NCBI RefSeq assembly: GCF_001990485.1
Contig: NZ_LBFC01000003.1
Coordinates: forward strand, 50,834-114,833
DNA from: Thermosipho affectus
Lineage (GTDB): Bacteria; Thermotogota; Thermotogae; Thermotogales; Fervidobacteriaceae
Reading direction: 5' to 3'
Length of the DNA: 64,000 bases
Numbering within the stretch: the stretch's first letter is position 1; each line of letters begins with the position of its first letter. Made by a program: the position numbers and the translations under genes. The notes below the pieces were generated by a model. It did not search any database. It saw only the letters and a list, made by a program, of their open reading frames with translations, and was not told the DNA's origin. Below are positions 63,963 to 64,000 of the stretch, in pieces.

Positions 63963-63986
63963 TGGACTTACCCCCGAAAGTGGGAC
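63963..63986 (+). mobile_element. Possible IS3-type terminal repeat at the window edge
   Basis: TGGACTTACCCCCGAAAGTG followed by GGAC and A-rich sequence resembles the end consensus of IS3-family elements (TG..CT.ACCCCC.AAAGT.GGACA). The rest of any element lies beyond 64000. Its position just after the ferredoxin stop could also be a terminator-like hairpin (CCCCC/GTGGG around a GAAA loop). Confidence 0.3.
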
Positions 63987-64000
63987 AAATAAAAAAATCA

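Overview
The window looks like a chromosomal segment of a thermophilic Thermotogales bacterium, most likely Thermosipho or a close relative. The evidence is low G+C content with A-rich codons, strong GGAGGTG-type ribosome binding sites, very tight gene packing, a 60-residue ferredoxin with the same cysteine layout as the Thermotoga maritima protein, an oxygen-binding diiron protein like TM0755, a membrane pyrophosphatase, and a lysine operon with the Thermotogales gene set. The genus is inferred; no 16S gene is present. About 63 protein genes, two broken genes, two riboswitches and several terminators and promoters are described.

Layout. (1) 1-3.6 kb: a cut-off helical protein and a diiron oxygen-binding protein (minus), a queuosine-precursor transporter (plus), an alkaline phosphatase (minus) and a small SHOCT protein (plus). 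(2) 3.6-4.1 kb: a gene desert that may hold a decayed minus-strand gene. (3) 4.1-7.3 kb: a cobalamin riboswitch with its own terminator, controlling a succinyl-CoA-synthetase-like pair and an AspT-family carrier. (4) 7.4-13.8 kb: a lysine riboswitch and a seven-gene diaminopimelate/lysine operon. (5) 13.9-17.8 kb: a DegT aminotransferase, lnt and a nicotinate phosphoribosyltransferase. (6) 17.8-29.3 kb: a catabolic run of gcvT (fused to a DUF2007-like domain), gcvPA, gcvPB, an iron alcohol dehydrogenase, an rRNA methyltransferase, a beta-propeller protein, a Nudix hydrolase, an M20 hydrolase and urocanate hydratase. (7) 29.3-29.6 kb: back-to-back terminators at a convergent junction. (8) 29.6-37.4 kb, minus: oadB with 2-oxoacid:ferredoxin oxidoreductase delta and alpha genes, then (read 5' to 3') membrane pyrophosphatase, a divergent phosphofructokinase, a SAM hydrolase, an ABC ATPase and holB. 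(9) 37.4-62.1 kb, minus: an almost gapless 25-kb run covering M55 aminopeptidase, phosphate butyryltransferase, carbamate kinase, a degenerate sigma54-type regulator, ispD, a flippase-like protein, a phosphate transporter, mutS2, an FtsA-like protein, polA, xseA/xseB, chrA, a frameshifted sir2, thyX, rnhB, folD, yajC and secDF. (10) 62.1-64 kb: dnaA and ferredoxin diverge from that run.

How the parts fit. The metabolism is that of an anaerobic peptide and sugar fermenter: glycine cleavage, histidine breakdown (hutU), ferredoxin-linked oxidoreductases, an acyl-phosphate-forming transferase, carbamate kinase and sodium-coupled energy steps (OadB, membrane pyrophosphatase). The observations most worth following are the B12-controlled sucCD-like/carrier operon, the exact 26-bp tandem duplication that breaks sir2, a phosphofructokinase homologue missing key catalytic residues beside a membrane pyrophosphatase, an ABC ATPase without an ordinary start codon, and a regulator that has lost its ATPase core and carries a terminator-like hairpin inside its first codons.
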